From positions 124,001-188,000 of the forward strand of contig NZ_NSET01000019.1 of the NCBI RefSeq assembly GCF_009192945.1: DNA of 64,000 nt, read 5' to 3'. The position numbers were made by a program, and so were the translations under genes. Position 1 is the stretch's first letter. Each line of letters opens with the position of its first letter. Shown here one piece after another: positions 10,802 to 19,184 of this stretch. The notes below the pieces were generated by a model. That model was not told the DNA's origin. It saw only the letters and a list, made by a program, of their open reading frames with translations, and searched no databases. The DNA is from Xanthomonas maliensis. Lineage in GTDB: Bacteria > Pseudomonadota > Gammaproteobacteria > Xanthomonadales > Xanthomonadaceae.

Positions 10802-11686
10802 TCAATCGAACGCGACCAGCTTCGCATGCGTCAGGCCCGCGGCCAACTGGCCGCGCCAATCGCGGTCATTGGCGACCTGGGCCTGTGCCCGGCTGGTCTC
10901 GAAGGCGTGGAAATCCAGCTCGGCATAGGCCCACACCGTCTCGCCATGCGTCTGCGCCAACACGCCATCGGCAGGGAAGCCGACATCCATCGGCGCATAC
11001 ACCGCCGCCTCGCCGGTATTGACGTCCAGCGCCGGGCTCCATGCTGCCTGCCCGGCGGTGACGGACTGGGCGACGAAGAGGCGGTTCTCCAGCGCACGCG
11101 CCAGGCAACCGATCCGCACGCGGGTCGCGCCGGCCTCGGTATCGGTGCAGCTGGGCACGATCAACAGGCGCACGCCGGCCTCGTACTGTGCGCGTACCGG
11201 CAGCGGAAACTCGCTGTCGTAGCAGATGGCGATGGCGGCGCGGATGCCGTCCAGCTCGAACACATGCAAGGCATCGCCCGGCACGATCAATCCGCTCGCC
11301 TTCTCGAAACCGGTGAGCTGCAACTTGTCCTGCCACGCATGCCCGCCGTCGGGCGTGAACCAGTCGCTGCGATTGCGGTAGTGGCCAGGCGCCACTTCCA
11401 GCAGGAAACTGCCGGCAATCACGTGCACCTGGTGCCGCCGCGCCAGCACCGAGAACAGCGCCAGCCACTGCGCGCGCAGCGCCTGGATCGCCGCCAGCGA
11501 CTCGGCCAGGCCCGCCGATACCTGCGGCCCAAAGGTCGCCGCCAGTTCCAACGACAGATATTCCGGCAACACCACCACCCGCGCACCGGCCCCGGCGGCT
11601 TCGCCGATCAGATCGCCCAGACGGGCGGCGAAGGCAGCCACATCGGCGGGCTTGCCGATCGGGTATTTGGCGACGGCGATCTTCAT
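10802..11686 (-). CDS. Carbon-nitrogen hydrolase (nitrilase superfamily)
   Basis: The 294-residue cytoplasmic amidase/nitrilase-fold enzyme shows the Glu-Lys-Cys triad: E42 in VVVLPEYL, K121 in WQDKLQL and C155 in AIAICYDSEF. The substrate cannot be named; family members hydrolyse amides, nitriles or deaminated glutathione. I chose the ATG at 11686 because GAGGATTTCAG precedes it, while the longer frame adds about 90 unrelated residues. It begins 74 bp after an acetyltransferase gene on the same strand. The pairing of such a hydrolase with a GNAT acetyltransferase recurs in bacteria and may reflect a joint metabolic role. Confidence 0.9.
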   Translation of the reverse strand: MKIAVAKYPIGKPADVAAFAARLGDLIGEAAGAGARVVVLPEYLSLELAATFGPQVSAGLAESLAAIQALRAQWLALFSVLARRHQVHVIAGSFLLEVAPGHYRNRSDWFTPDGGHAWQDKLQLTGFEKASGLIVPGDALHVFELDGIRAAIAICYDSEFPLPVRAQYEAGVRLLIVPSCTDTEAGATRVRIGCLARALENRLFVAQSVTAGQAAWSPALDVNTGEAAVYAPMDVGFPADGVLAQTHGETVWAYAELDFHAFETSRAQAQVANDRDWRGQLAAGLTHAKLVAFD

Positions 11687-11760
11687 CTGAAATCCTCGGG
11701 TGACGAAACGGCGTTGGGTGGCGATCGATGGGACGCGGGCTCGCCCCGGGCAGGCGATCT

Positions 11761-12372
11761 TCAACGCGGGAGCGCGCGGGTCCAGACCTGCAGGCGGTGC
11801 GCGATCTCCCCGTGTTGCAGTTCCGCCCAGCGGAGGTGGACCTGCATCTGCGGCTGCGGCGCGTACCCGCGCTTGCGCCAGAATGCCTCGTTGCTGCGTG
11901 CGTCGGCAGGCCGACGCGGATCGTCGGCCGCGCGTTCCACCGCGCAGAAGGCCGTGCATTCGAAACGCCCCAGCGCTTGCGCATGGGCCTCGCGGCGGTC
12001 GAAGAAGGCATGCCCCAGGCCGTGCCCGCGATACGCCGGCAACAACACCGATTCGCCGAAGTAGAACACGCTCGCCGGCGCGATGCCCGCCGCGCGGAAC
12101 GGCTGCTGGAACGCCTCATCATCGTCGACCAACGGCAATCCAGTGGACGCACCGACGATCTGCTCGCCATCGCGGGCCAGCACGAACACGCTGTCCGGTG
12201 AGTCGGCATAGGCCGCCAGGTATCCACGCTCGTAATCGGCGTCGCCGTCGTAGAGATAGGGCCAATCGCGGAACACGGCGATCCGCAGCCGTGCCACTGC
12301 CTCCAGGTAAGGCAATACCGCAGTGCCGTGCACCGTTTCCACGCTCAGGGAGGAACTGCTCATGGACGGCAT
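11761..12372 (-). CDS. GNAT-family N-acetyltransferase
   Basis: About 203 residues. The acetyl-CoA loop is visible as LLPAYRGHGLGHAFFDRREA, preceded by strands such as VFVLARDGEQIVGASTGLPL. RKRGY near the C-terminus matches the last GNAT strands. The acceptor is unknown. Starts at 12372 or 12363 are both possible; neither has a clear ribosome-binding site. It lies directly upstream of the carbon-nitrogen hydrolase, with which it is probably cotranscribed. Confidence 0.85.
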   Translation of the reverse strand: MPSMSSSSLSVETVHGTAVLPYLEAVARLRIAVFRDWPYLYDGDADYERGYLAAYADSPDSVFVLARDGEQIVGASTGLPLVDDDEAFQQPFRAAGIAPASVFYFGESVLLPAYRGHGLGHAFFDRREAHAQALGRFECTAFCAVERAADDPRRPADARSNEAFWRKRGYAPQPQMQVHLRWAELQHGEIAHRLQVWTRALPR

Positions 12373-12504
12373 GATACGACCGCCCCGGCACCGGCAACCA
12401 GGCCGGGCGCGTGCGCCGCGCTTGCGCCGACTGCCATGGATGCGCGGCCGCTCCCGCTGCACGCGGCGGGACCAGCACACCCTCCCTCCGCCGCAGCGCC
12501 CTGG

Positions 12505-12906
12505 CTACCACCAGACCAGCCAGACCGTTGCCTGCGCGGCATCCAGCACGGCCACGCAGCGCAGGTCGACCGCAGGGCTCCAGTAACGGTTGGGGCCAAG
12601 TCGCTGCCAGGGCCGGTAGCGCCAGCGTTCCTGCCGCAGGCACCGCGCTTGGTCCGCGATCGCGACAGGCGCACGCGTCACCTGCGCCTGCTGCAGGAAC
12701 CCGAGCCCCTCGGTGCAGATCCGCTGGTGCGTGCAGGGATGCAGGCGCAGCCCGACCCTGCCCACTCGCCGCGCGCCTGGCAACGACAAGGCCGCCAACG
12801 GTGAGGCTTCCCAATCGCTCGCCGTCGCTGGCAACACCCCCACAGTCCGGATCCCGGCGGGCAGCCGCTGCTGCACGCGCCGGTACATCCGCATCGGAAC
12901 GAACAT
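12505..12906 (-). CDS. Small hypothetical protein directly downstream of creD
   Basis: I do not recognise this 133-residue frame. Support for it being real: its ATG lies 8 bp after the creD stop, and a strong GAGGACGGG ribosome-binding site overlaps that stop codon, as in translationally coupled genes. The product is basic and rich in Arg and Trp (it ends VWLVWW), with no signal peptide, membrane helix or cofactor motif. It could be a lineage-specific Cre-regulon member or a chance GC-rich frame. Confidence 0.5.
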   Translation of the reverse strand: MFVPMRMYRRVQQRLPAGIRTVGVLPATASDWEASPLAALSLPGARRVGRVGLRLHPCTHQRICTEGLGFLQQAQVTRAPVAIADQARCLRQERWRYRPWQRLGPNRYWSPAVDLRCVAVLDAAQATVWLVWW

Positions 12907-12913
12907 CCCGTCC

Positions 12914-14233
12914 TCAGCGCAGGCTGTGGCCGAGCTCATACCAGTCGACCTTGCGGGTCACCCACATGATGGCGGCAAGAATGCCGAACAGCAGCAGCGA
13001 TCCCATCAGCAAGGCGTTGTCTTCGGAAATCAGCAAGCTATAGAGCACCGCATACAGCGCGGTCAGCATCACCGAGAAGCCCGCTGCCCGCGCCCAGCTG
13101 CGCAACACACCCGACAGATAGACGCATTGCAGGCCGATGCACGCCACCGCCGACAGCAGATAGGCCTGCCAAAACGCAATGTGCTCGGACAGGCTCAAAA
13201 GCAGCAAGAAGAAGATCGCCAAGGCCAGGCCGACCAGCAGGTATTGCAGCGGATGGATCGGCAGCCGCTTGATCAGCTCGAACAACACGAAGGCCACGAA
13301 GGTCAACACCACGAACAGGATGCCGTACTTGCTGGCGCGATCGGCCTGGGTATAGACGTCGACCGGGTCCACCAGGCGCACGTCCAGCATGTCCAGCGAC
13401 GCGTCATTGACGTTGAGCTGCGCCTGCGCGCCGGTGGCCAGCGAGGACAGCGACCAACTGGCATCGAAGCCCTTCGGGCCGATGGTCGGCGCATTGGGCA
13501 GGAAGCGACCGCCGAACAACGGATGCGGCCAGTTGGAGCGCAGCGTGATGTCGTTACTGTCGGCGATCGGGGCGATCGACAGGCTGCGGGTCCCGTCCAG
13601 CACGAAGTGCAGGTCCACCGGCCCGGTGGCCGGCAGGCTGCCGGCCGTGGGATCGGACAGTGGCGGCAGATCGGCATGGATGCCACGCGAGCGAGCGGCC
13701 AGGCCACCTGCCCCGCTCTGCAAGGCCAACGCCTGCCCGTTCACGCGCAACTGCGGGCTGCCGACCAGGCCACGGACATCGGAGATGCCGATCGCCAGAT
13801 GCGGCTGGCCATAACGGCGTCCGGCCACCGCCGGGTACACCAATGGATCGAAGTCGGCGCGCAGTTGCGCATGCCATGCGTACACCGGCACCCGGAACAA
13901 GCCAACCGTGCGTTCGGACGGGGTCAGGGTACCGTCCAGCTGCAGGCCACGCGGCGCCTGCAGCAACTGGCCCTCGCGGCTACGCCAGACCTTGCGCAGC
14001 ACGCCTTGTTCGTCGGGCTCGCTGACCTGGACCTGCTCGGTATAGGGCAGCACGCGCACCGGTGCAATGAACGCCTGTTCGCCAGCCTTGCTCTGCGCCA
14101 CCCGCTCCACGGCCTGGTCGCGGTAGCTCACCCGGTCCTGCACGGTGCCGCGGATCAACAGCAGCGGAATCAACAGCAGTAGCGCCAGCCCAGCCACGGT
14201 GGCGAAACGCAACAGGAGTTTCAGGGATTTCAT
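12914..14233 (-). CDS. creD: Inner-membrane protein CreD
   Basis: The 439-residue CreD/BlrD family protein is the main output gene of the CreBC two-component system. It is linked in other proteobacteria to envelope and beta-lactam responses. One N-terminal membrane helix (residues about 10-30, GLALLLLIPLLLIRGTVQDR) precedes a large periplasmic domain containing VQDRVSYRDQAVERVAQSKAG. Five to six C-terminal helices run from about residue 305. The ATG at 14233 has a GAGGACC ribosome-binding site. A TTCAC-N6-TTCAA element 66 bp upstream matches the known CreB-binding tag at 9 of 10 positions. Confidence 0.93.
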   Translation of the reverse strand: MKSLKLLLRFATVAGLALLLLIPLLLIRGTVQDRVSYRDQAVERVAQSKAGEQAFIAPVRVLPYTEQVQVSEPDEQGVLRKVWRSREGQLLQAPRGLQLDGTLTPSERTVGLFRVPVYAWHAQLRADFDPLVYPAVAGRRYGQPHLAIGISDVRGLVGSPQLRVNGQALALQSGAGGLAARSRGIHADLPPLSDPTAGSLPATGPVDLHFVLDGTRSLSIAPIADSNDITLRSNWPHPLFGGRFLPNAPTIGPKGFDASWSLSSLATGAQAQLNVNDASLDMLDVRLVDPVDVYTQADRASKYGILFVVLTFVAFVLFELIKRLPIHPLQYLLVGLALAIFFLLLLSLSEHIAFWQAYLLSAVACIGLQCVYLSGVLRSWARAAGFSVMLTALYAVLYSLLISEDNALLMGSLLLFGILAAIMWVTRKVDWYELGHSLR

Positions 14234-14298
14234 CGGCGGTCCTCGCAATGGGAGGCCGCCAGCGTGGCGTCGGCACGTGTGCCGCGATTGAGGCGAAT

Positions 14299-14314
14299 TT
14301 GAAGCCAATGTGAA
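14299..14314 (-). promoter_or_regulatory. Probable CreB-binding (cre/blr tag) direct repeat
   Basis: Read on the minus strand the site is TTCAC-ATTGGC-TTCAA, matching the published CreB/BlrA tag TTCAC-N6-TTCAC at 9 of 10 defined bases. It lies 66 bp upstream of the creD start codon and points towards it. creB and creC lie in the same locus. Binding itself is inferred. Confidence 0.75.
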
Positions 14315-14374
14315 GTGGCGGTCGCCAGGCCCACACTGACGTGCGGCCCGGCGACGCACGGGCGATCCTGTCGC

Positions 14375-15193
14375 CTAGTGGACGACCACGGCCCCGATCA
14401 CATCCTTGGCCACCACCGCCCAGGACAGCTTGGCGAAGCCCTTGTTGCCCCAGTTCTCGCCCCAGCTGTTCTCGATCAACAAGCCCTCCCTGTCGTAACC
14501 CAGTGCGATGACTTCATGACCGCCGAGGATCGCGCTGTGGGTGTCGTAATCGACCTGATGTTTGGCATCGAGGTCCTCGAAGCCCTGGCGCACTTCGAAT
14601 CCGATGGCGACCGGGGTGGATGCAGCCAGCGCGCGCTTGATCTGCTCGATCAGCGCAGCGCCGCCATTGCCATTGCCCGAGTACAGCACGGTGTAATTGC
14701 GGTACGGGGTCGGATTGGCGGCCGCATCGGCGCGATCGGCCGCGGTCGGCTGATGCTGCCAGTCGTAATTGCCCCAGGAATAGTTCTGCTCGGTGGCGAT
14801 ACCTTGCGCGACCGCGATATCCAGCGGCGCTTCCATCGTCGAGCCCTCGTCCACGCCGCCATCGACCTGGCTGTAGAGATACATCGGCGCAAAGCGCGTC
14901 TGCGTTTGCTTGGCGACGTTGGCATACCAGCCGGTCAGCGTATGCGCGGTGGCCCAGGAGGCGCAGGAGCCGACCTGCCCCTGGTCGCCGGGCGCGATTG
15001 CCCAAGACGTCAGATCCACCTTGGCAGGCAGGGCGGTCGCATCGGTGCTGGCGGTACCGAACAGCGGCAGCACCGGCTGCAACTGCGATGAGGGCTTCAA
15101 ACCCATGCCATGCCGCGGCGGTTGCGCTGCCGCCGACGCGGCAACGCCAAGCCCAAGCAGCAGGCACGCAGACAGAAAGCGGTCATTGATCAT
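14375..15193 (-). CDS. Secreted papain-like (C1 family) cysteine protease
   Basis: The 272-residue protein has a cleavable signal peptide (residues 1-23, ending ASAAAQ). The mature enzyme has the papain triad: Cys in GQVGSCASWATAH, His in GGHEVIALGYD and Asn in ENSWGENWGNKGF. The usual long pro-region is missing; only about 45 residues lie between the signal peptide and the catalytic Cys region. It should act in the periplasm or be secreted. It lies upstream of creD on the same strand and is separated from creC by a 640-bp spacer holding a dispersed repeat. I chose the ATG at 15193 for its signal peptide and the GGAG upstream. Confidence 0.88.
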   Translation of the reverse strand: MINDRFLSACLLLGLGVAASAAAQPPRHGMGLKPSSQLQPVLPLFGTASTDATALPAKVDLTSWAIAPGDQGQVGSCASWATAHTLTGWYANVAKQTQTRFAPMYLYSQVDGGVDEGSTMEAPLDIAVAQGIATEQNYSWGNYDWQHQPTAADRADAAANPTPYRNYTVLYSGNGNGGAALIEQIKRALAASTPVAIGFEVRQGFEDLDAKHQVDYDTHSAILGGHEVIALGYDREGLLIENSWGENWGNKGFAKLSWAVVAKDVIGAVVVH

Positions 15194-15485
15194 CAGAATG
15201 CTCCACGATAGGAAGACGGGAGATCGCGCCGATGTCCCCAACGGCATGATCCGTATGACGAACGATCCGAATCAGAACGCGTGCGTCGCCCCTGTTCGTA
15301 CCGTCATCCGCGTAACGGGATGACCCTTGACGCATCGCCACGGCATCGTTGCGCTTTGCCATCCGCTGCTCTGCAATGCAGGCGAAACGGGTCCGCGATA
15401 ACGGAAGGCGGGTGTGGGCAGCGTCCGCAGTTTCGTGTGTCGACGGATGTCGGCGTGACCCGGTCGCTGCCTGCGACCGGGTTAC

Positions 15486-15756
15486 CTAGAACGTGCATGC
15501 CCTTTGAAGTGAGTGCGAAGCGTCCTGTGGTGCGTCGAGACCAGACGTGCGCCTTGCCCAGGCTGGCTCTGCCTGGGCAAGGCGCGCAACGCGGTCTCGG
15601 CGCGCCACAGGGCGCTTCCGGCAGGGTTGACCGCCAGCGGCACGGAGCGTGCGCCGCGCGACTAGCCGTGGCGCCACCACGCCGGCGCCACGCAGCAGCC
15701 GCGCCGCACCGCTGATGGCCAACGCAGCGCATCTGAACGTGCATAACGCGCTCTAG
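15486..15756 (-). repeat. Dispersed repeat, copy A (about 270 bp, fold-back core)
   Basis: This noncoding segment shares extended similarity with 60083-60301, in opposite orientation. The two copies are identical over 32 bp (15581-15612 here, 60226-60257 there). Both have the AGCGCGT-ATGCACGTT end. The core is an imperfect inverted repeat with arms of about 40 bp (15524-15563 and 15571-15611). Its centre is a perfect 13-bp stem, GCCTTGCCCAGGC and its complement, with a 7-nt loop. Copy B lacks that central hairpin. The flanks 15194-15485 and 15757-15836 hold no gene I can support. Confidence 0.75.
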
Positions 15757-15836
15757 CTGCGCGGTTGCGCCGACGCAGCGCGCCACTCAGGCGGTTCGGG
15801 CTCCGCGGGGCGGCGTCCTGCTTGTGCAACGGGCGA

Positions 15837-17279
15837 TCAGGCCGTTGGCAAGCGCAGCACGGCGGCCACGCCGCCGCCTGCGCGGTTGCTCAGCGCCACT
15901 CCACCGCCATGCAGGCGCGCCACCTCGCGCACGAACGGCAGACCGAGCCCGGAGCTGCGCTGGCCGGTGTGCGGGCGCGCCAGCGAATAGAAGCGCTCGA
16001 ACACACGTTCCAGCGCGTAGTCCGGCACCCCGCTGCCGCGATCTTCCACCCGCAGGTGCAGCTGACCGGGCGCCATCTGCACACGCACCACCACCTGCCC
16101 GCCCGCCGGCGAGAACGCCAGCGCGTTCTCCAGCAGGTTGATCAGCGCCTGCCGCACCAGATAGGGATCGCCATGCAGGTCCGGCACAGCGGCCGGCAGC
16201 GGATCCAGCGCCACCGACACCTCCGCGGCCGCTGCACGCGCGGACACCGCTTGCAGCACCGCATGCAGCAGCGCCGACAGATCGATGCGCTCGCGCGTCT
16301 GCAGCCAACCATGTTGCTCGACCTCGGCCAGCGCCAGCAGCTTGTCGATGGTCTCGGTCAGCCGATGCTCCTGGGCGCGGATGCTGGCCACGAACTGCTG
16401 GCGATCGGCCTCTGGCAAGGGATCGGCCAGGAGTTCGGCCGCCGCCCGGATGGCAGCCAGCGGGCTCTTCATCTCGTGTGTCAGCGACTGCACGTACTGC
16501 TCCACGTAGGCCTTGCCTTCCAGCTTGCGGCGCATGCGCTCCAGCGCCTGGCCGAGATCGCCGATTTCGTCGCGTGCGGGTGTCGGCGGCGGCACTGGCT
16601 CGCCCGCGCTGACCGCTTGCGCATAGCGGTTGAGCCGACCAATCCGGCGCGTCAGCCATGCGGTCATCCCTAGTCCGATCAACGCCGAGATGCCGATCAA
16701 CCAGGCGCCACGCTGCAGGATGTTGCGTTGGCTGGCGGCGATGAAGGGGTCGATGCTGCGATTGGGTTGCGCCAGCGTCAGCACGCCGATCAGCCGGCCG
16801 GGCGCATCCGGCGCATAGATCGGCGCGGCCACGTGCATCACGGTTGCCCCTGCCGGGCCGCCATCCTCCGGACTGGAACGGGCACCGTATTGGCCGCGCA
16901 AGGTGCGGTAGACATCGTTCCAGCGCGAATTGTCGCGACCGATGTCGCGGCCGGCCGAGTCGAACACCACCACGCCGCGCACGTCGGTGATGGTCACGCG
17001 GTAGTCCACCTGATGCTTGCGAAAACGCCAGACCCAGGCCTTGGGGTCGCGCTGCTGCGCCTGCGCCACGTCGCGCGCGAAGCGGCCATCGGCGATGTGG
17101 CCGGCGGCCAGTTCGTCGGCGGCCAGCGCGGCCAGGACATTGGCCGCATCCACCAGGGTGGACTCCATCGCCTGCCGCACCCCTGGCTTGACCTCGTTGA
17201 CGAACACCCGCATGACGAAGAACGCGGCCAGACCGACGATCAGGAAGAACGCCAGGAACAGCTTCAGACCCAGCCGCAT
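15837..17279 (-). CDS. creC: Sensor histidine kinase CreC
   Basis: The 480-residue kinase begins with one membrane helix (residues about 7-27). A periplasmic sensor domain carries VTITDVRGVVVFDSAGRDIG, and a second helix lies at about residues 190-210. A HAMP region and the phospho-acceptor motif SLTHEMKSPLAAIRA follow. The ATPase boxes include LINLLENALAFSP, VEDRGSGVP and SSGLGLPFVREVARLHGG. It is expected to phosphorylate CreB from the inner membrane. It starts 128 bp after the creB stop on the same strand. The start at 17279 gives the normal N-terminal helix. Confidence 0.93.
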   Translation of the reverse strand: MRLGLKLFLAFFLIVGLAAFFVMRVFVNEVKPGVRQAMESTLVDAANVLAALAADELAAGHIADGRFARDVAQAQQRDPKAWVWRFRKHQVDYRVTITDVRGVVVFDSAGRDIGRDNSRWNDVYRTLRGQYGARSSPEDGGPAGATVMHVAAPIYAPDAPGRLIGVLTLAQPNRSIDPFIAASQRNILQRGAWLIGISALIGLGMTAWLTRRIGRLNRYAQAVSAGEPVPPPTPARDEIGDLGQALERMRRKLEGKAYVEQYVQSLTHEMKSPLAAIRAAAELLADPLPEADRQQFVASIRAQEHRLTETIDKLLALAEVEQHGWLQTRERIDLSALLHAVLQAVSARAAAAEVSVALDPLPAAVPDLHGDPYLVRQALINLLENALAFSPAGGQVVVRVQMAPGQLHLRVEDRGSGVPDYALERVFERFYSLARPHTGQRSSGLGLPFVREVARLHGGGVALSNRAGGGVAAVLRLPTA

Positions 17280-17407
17280 GCGATCACCCCCCGTGCCGGC
17301 ATGGTGTGACGCGTCGCCGCACCGGCACTGCCGCACGCACCGGCCTGTCGAGGCGCTGGCCTGACCAAACCGTCCTTCACTGCCGTTGCTCCCTGCCCAC
17401 GCACGCG

Positions 17408-18097
17408 CTACAGCTCCAACGCGTAACCCAGCCCACGATGGGTCCGGATCGGATCGGCCGCCGCACCGGCCTGGCGCAGCTTGGCGCGCAAGGTCTTGAC
17501 GTGGGTGTCGACGGTGCGGTCGGCGCTGTCGGCGCTGGCATCCCAACCGCGGTCCATCAACTGGGCGCGGCTCAGGATCGCGCCCGGCCGTTGCAGTAGC
17601 GCGGCCAACAAGGCGTATTCGTAGCGGGTCAATGGCAGCAGCGCATCGCCATAGCGGATCCGGTGGCCTTCGCGATCGATCGCAAAGGCACCGATGTCCT
17701 GCCAGCCGCTGGCCGGCGCGGCGACCGCACTGCGGCGCAGACGTGCGCGTATCCGCGCCAACAGTTCGCGCGGCGAAAACGGCTTGGCCATGTAGTCGTC
17801 GGCGCCCACCTCCAGCCCGAGCACGCGGTCGATCTCCTCGTTGCGCGCGGTCAGGAAGATCACCGGCACCTCACTGAAGCTGCGCAGGCTGCGGCATACC
17901 TCCAAACCGCTGAGATCGGGCAAGCCGACGTCCAGCACCACCAGGTCGACCGGCTCGGTGCGCAGTTGTGCCAGCGCTTCGCGCCCGAGCACGCAATGCG
18001 TCGGCAGATAGCCTGCGCTGCGCAAGGCGTACAGCACGGTCTCGGCGATGGCAGGTTCGTCCTCGACGAGCAGGACGCGGGCGGGAGCATCGGACAT
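17408..18097 (-). CDS. creB: Two-component response regulator CreB (OmpR/PhoB type)
   Basis: The 229-residue protein has a receiver domain (residues 1-118; DEP acidic pair, phospho-Asp in VVLDVGLPDLSG, conserved Lys in MAKPFSPRELLARIRA). A winged-helix DNA-binding domain follows (ALLPLTRYEYALLAALLQRPG, RTVDTHVKTLRAKLRQAG). It should bind TTCAC repeats and activate creD. A start at 18097 (MSDAPARVLLVEDEP) gives standard length. It is divergent from rlmJ with 46 bp between starts. Its pairing with creC and creD is the basis for the symbol. Confidence 0.92.
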   Translation of the reverse strand: MSDAPARVLLVEDEPAIAETVLYALRSAGYLPTHCVLGREALAQLRTEPVDLVVLDVGLPDLSGLEVCRSLRSFSEVPVIFLTARNEEIDRVLGLEVGADDYMAKPFSPRELLARIRARLRRSAVAAPASGWQDIGAFAIDREGHRIRYGDALLPLTRYEYALLAALLQRPGAILSRAQLMDRGWDASADSADRTVDTHVKTLRAKLRQAGAAADPIRTHRGLGYALEL

Positions 18098-18143
18098 GGC
18101 GCGCAGCATAGCCGCACGCGGGCGCGGTCCGTACACTGCCGCG

Positions 18144-19019
18144 ATGAACTACCGCCATGCCTTCCACGCCGGCAACCATGCCGACGTGCTCAAGCACATC
18201 GCCCTGCTGGCGTTGATCGACACCCTCAAGCGCAAGGACAGCCCGTTCTTCGTGCTCGATACCCACGCCGGGCGCGGCCGCTACGCGCTCGGCGGCGAGG
18301 ACAGCCGCAAGACCGGCGAAGCCGACGCCGGCGTCATGCGACTGATGGCCGAGCCACGCCTGCCGGAGGCGGTGGAGCGCTATCTGCGCGCCGTGCAGGC
18401 CGACAATGCCGACAGCGCGCGCGCCAGCGGAATCCAGATCAGCCATTACCCCGGCTCGCCGGCGCTGGCCGCGCAGGCACTGCGCACCCAGGACCGCATG
18501 GCCTTCTGCGAAATGCAGGCCGACGAGGCGGCAGCGCTGAAGTCCCTGTTCGCCCACGACAGCCGGGTGCGGGTGCACAGCGGCGATGGCTATGCCGCAG
18601 TCCGGGCGTTTCTGCCGCCGCGCGCCGGCACGTCGAAGATCGGCCGCGGCCTGGTGCTGATCGACCCGCCGTACGAGGCGCAGGATGCGGAGTATCCGCA
18701 GATCCTCGCCAGCGTGCGCGAGATCCTGAGCCGCTGGCCGCAGGCGATCTGCATGGTGTGGTACCCGATCAAGCTGCGCCGCAGCCTGCAGCCGTTCCTG
18801 CGCAAGGCCGCCGCGCTGCCGGCCAAGTCGGTGCTGGTCGCCGAGTTGCAGGTCCGCCCGGACGATTCGCCGCTGCGGCTGACCGGCAGCGGCCTGCTGA
18901 TCGTCAATGCCCCCTGGCAGTTCGACCAGGTGCTGGCACCGGTGCTGCCAGTGCTGAAGACCCTGTTGGGCGAAGCCGGCGCATCCACTCGACTGGAATG
19001 GCTGCGCCAGGACAGCTGA
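18144..19019 (+). CDS. rlmJ: 23S rRNA (adenine2030-N6)-methyltransferase RlmJ
   Basis: The 291-residue SAM-dependent methyltransferase modifies A2030 of 23S rRNA. It opens with the family signature MNYRHAFHAGNHADVLKHI. The methyl-donor site includes FVLDTHAGRGRYAL, and the amino-MTase motif IV is LIDPPYE at about residue 175. Length matches RlmJ. The ATG at 18144 gives the exact family N-terminus; a longer in-frame extension would run into creB on the other strand. Confidence 0.95.
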   Translation: MNYRHAFHAGNHADVLKHIALLALIDTLKRKDSPFFVLDTHAGRGRYALGGEDSRKTGEADAGVMRLMAEPRLPEAVERYLRAVQADNADSARASGIQISHYPGSPALAAQALRTQDRMAFCEMQADEAAALKSLFAHDSRVRVHSGDGYAAVRAFLPPRAGTSKIGRGLVLIDPPYEAQDAEYPQILASVREILSRWPQAICMVWYPIKLRRSLQPFLRKAAALPAKSVLVAELQVRPDDSPLRLTGSGLLIVNAPWQFDQVLAPVLPVLKTLLGEAGASTRLEWLRQDS

Positions 19020-19184
19020 GGCGCGCCTGGACGCGGAATGCTCACGGCCGTCTCACGGCGTCGCTCGGTACAGTGGGACCGGAAGACTGCCACCCGGTTG
19101 GCCGCCATGCTGCGCACCGGAATCGTTCATGGTCGCGCTTTGGTCAGGTGCCAGAATCTTCCGATCTTTAAGGAATACCCGGTC

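Noticed and set aside
8277-10928. 883-codon plus-strand frame across gltX and the DUF3616 gene
   Set aside because: Antisense to two clear genes; His/Gln/Arg-rich composition with no motif.
12411-13043. 210-codon plus-strand frame opposite creD and the small gene
   Set aside because: Pure Ala/Arg/Pro low-complexity translation, no ribosome-binding site, and antisense to creD.
15502-15517. A second CreB-tag-like sequence (TTCGC-N6-TTCAA)
   Set aside because: Only 8 of 10 bases match, and it lies in the dispersed repeat about 310 bp from the protease start, with a similar but weaker sequence in copy B.
15304-15786. 160-codon minus-strand frame in the spacer after creC
   Set aside because: It lies inside dispersed repeat copy A. 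Peptide similarity to a frame at 60081-60335 reflects the shared repeat, not coding.
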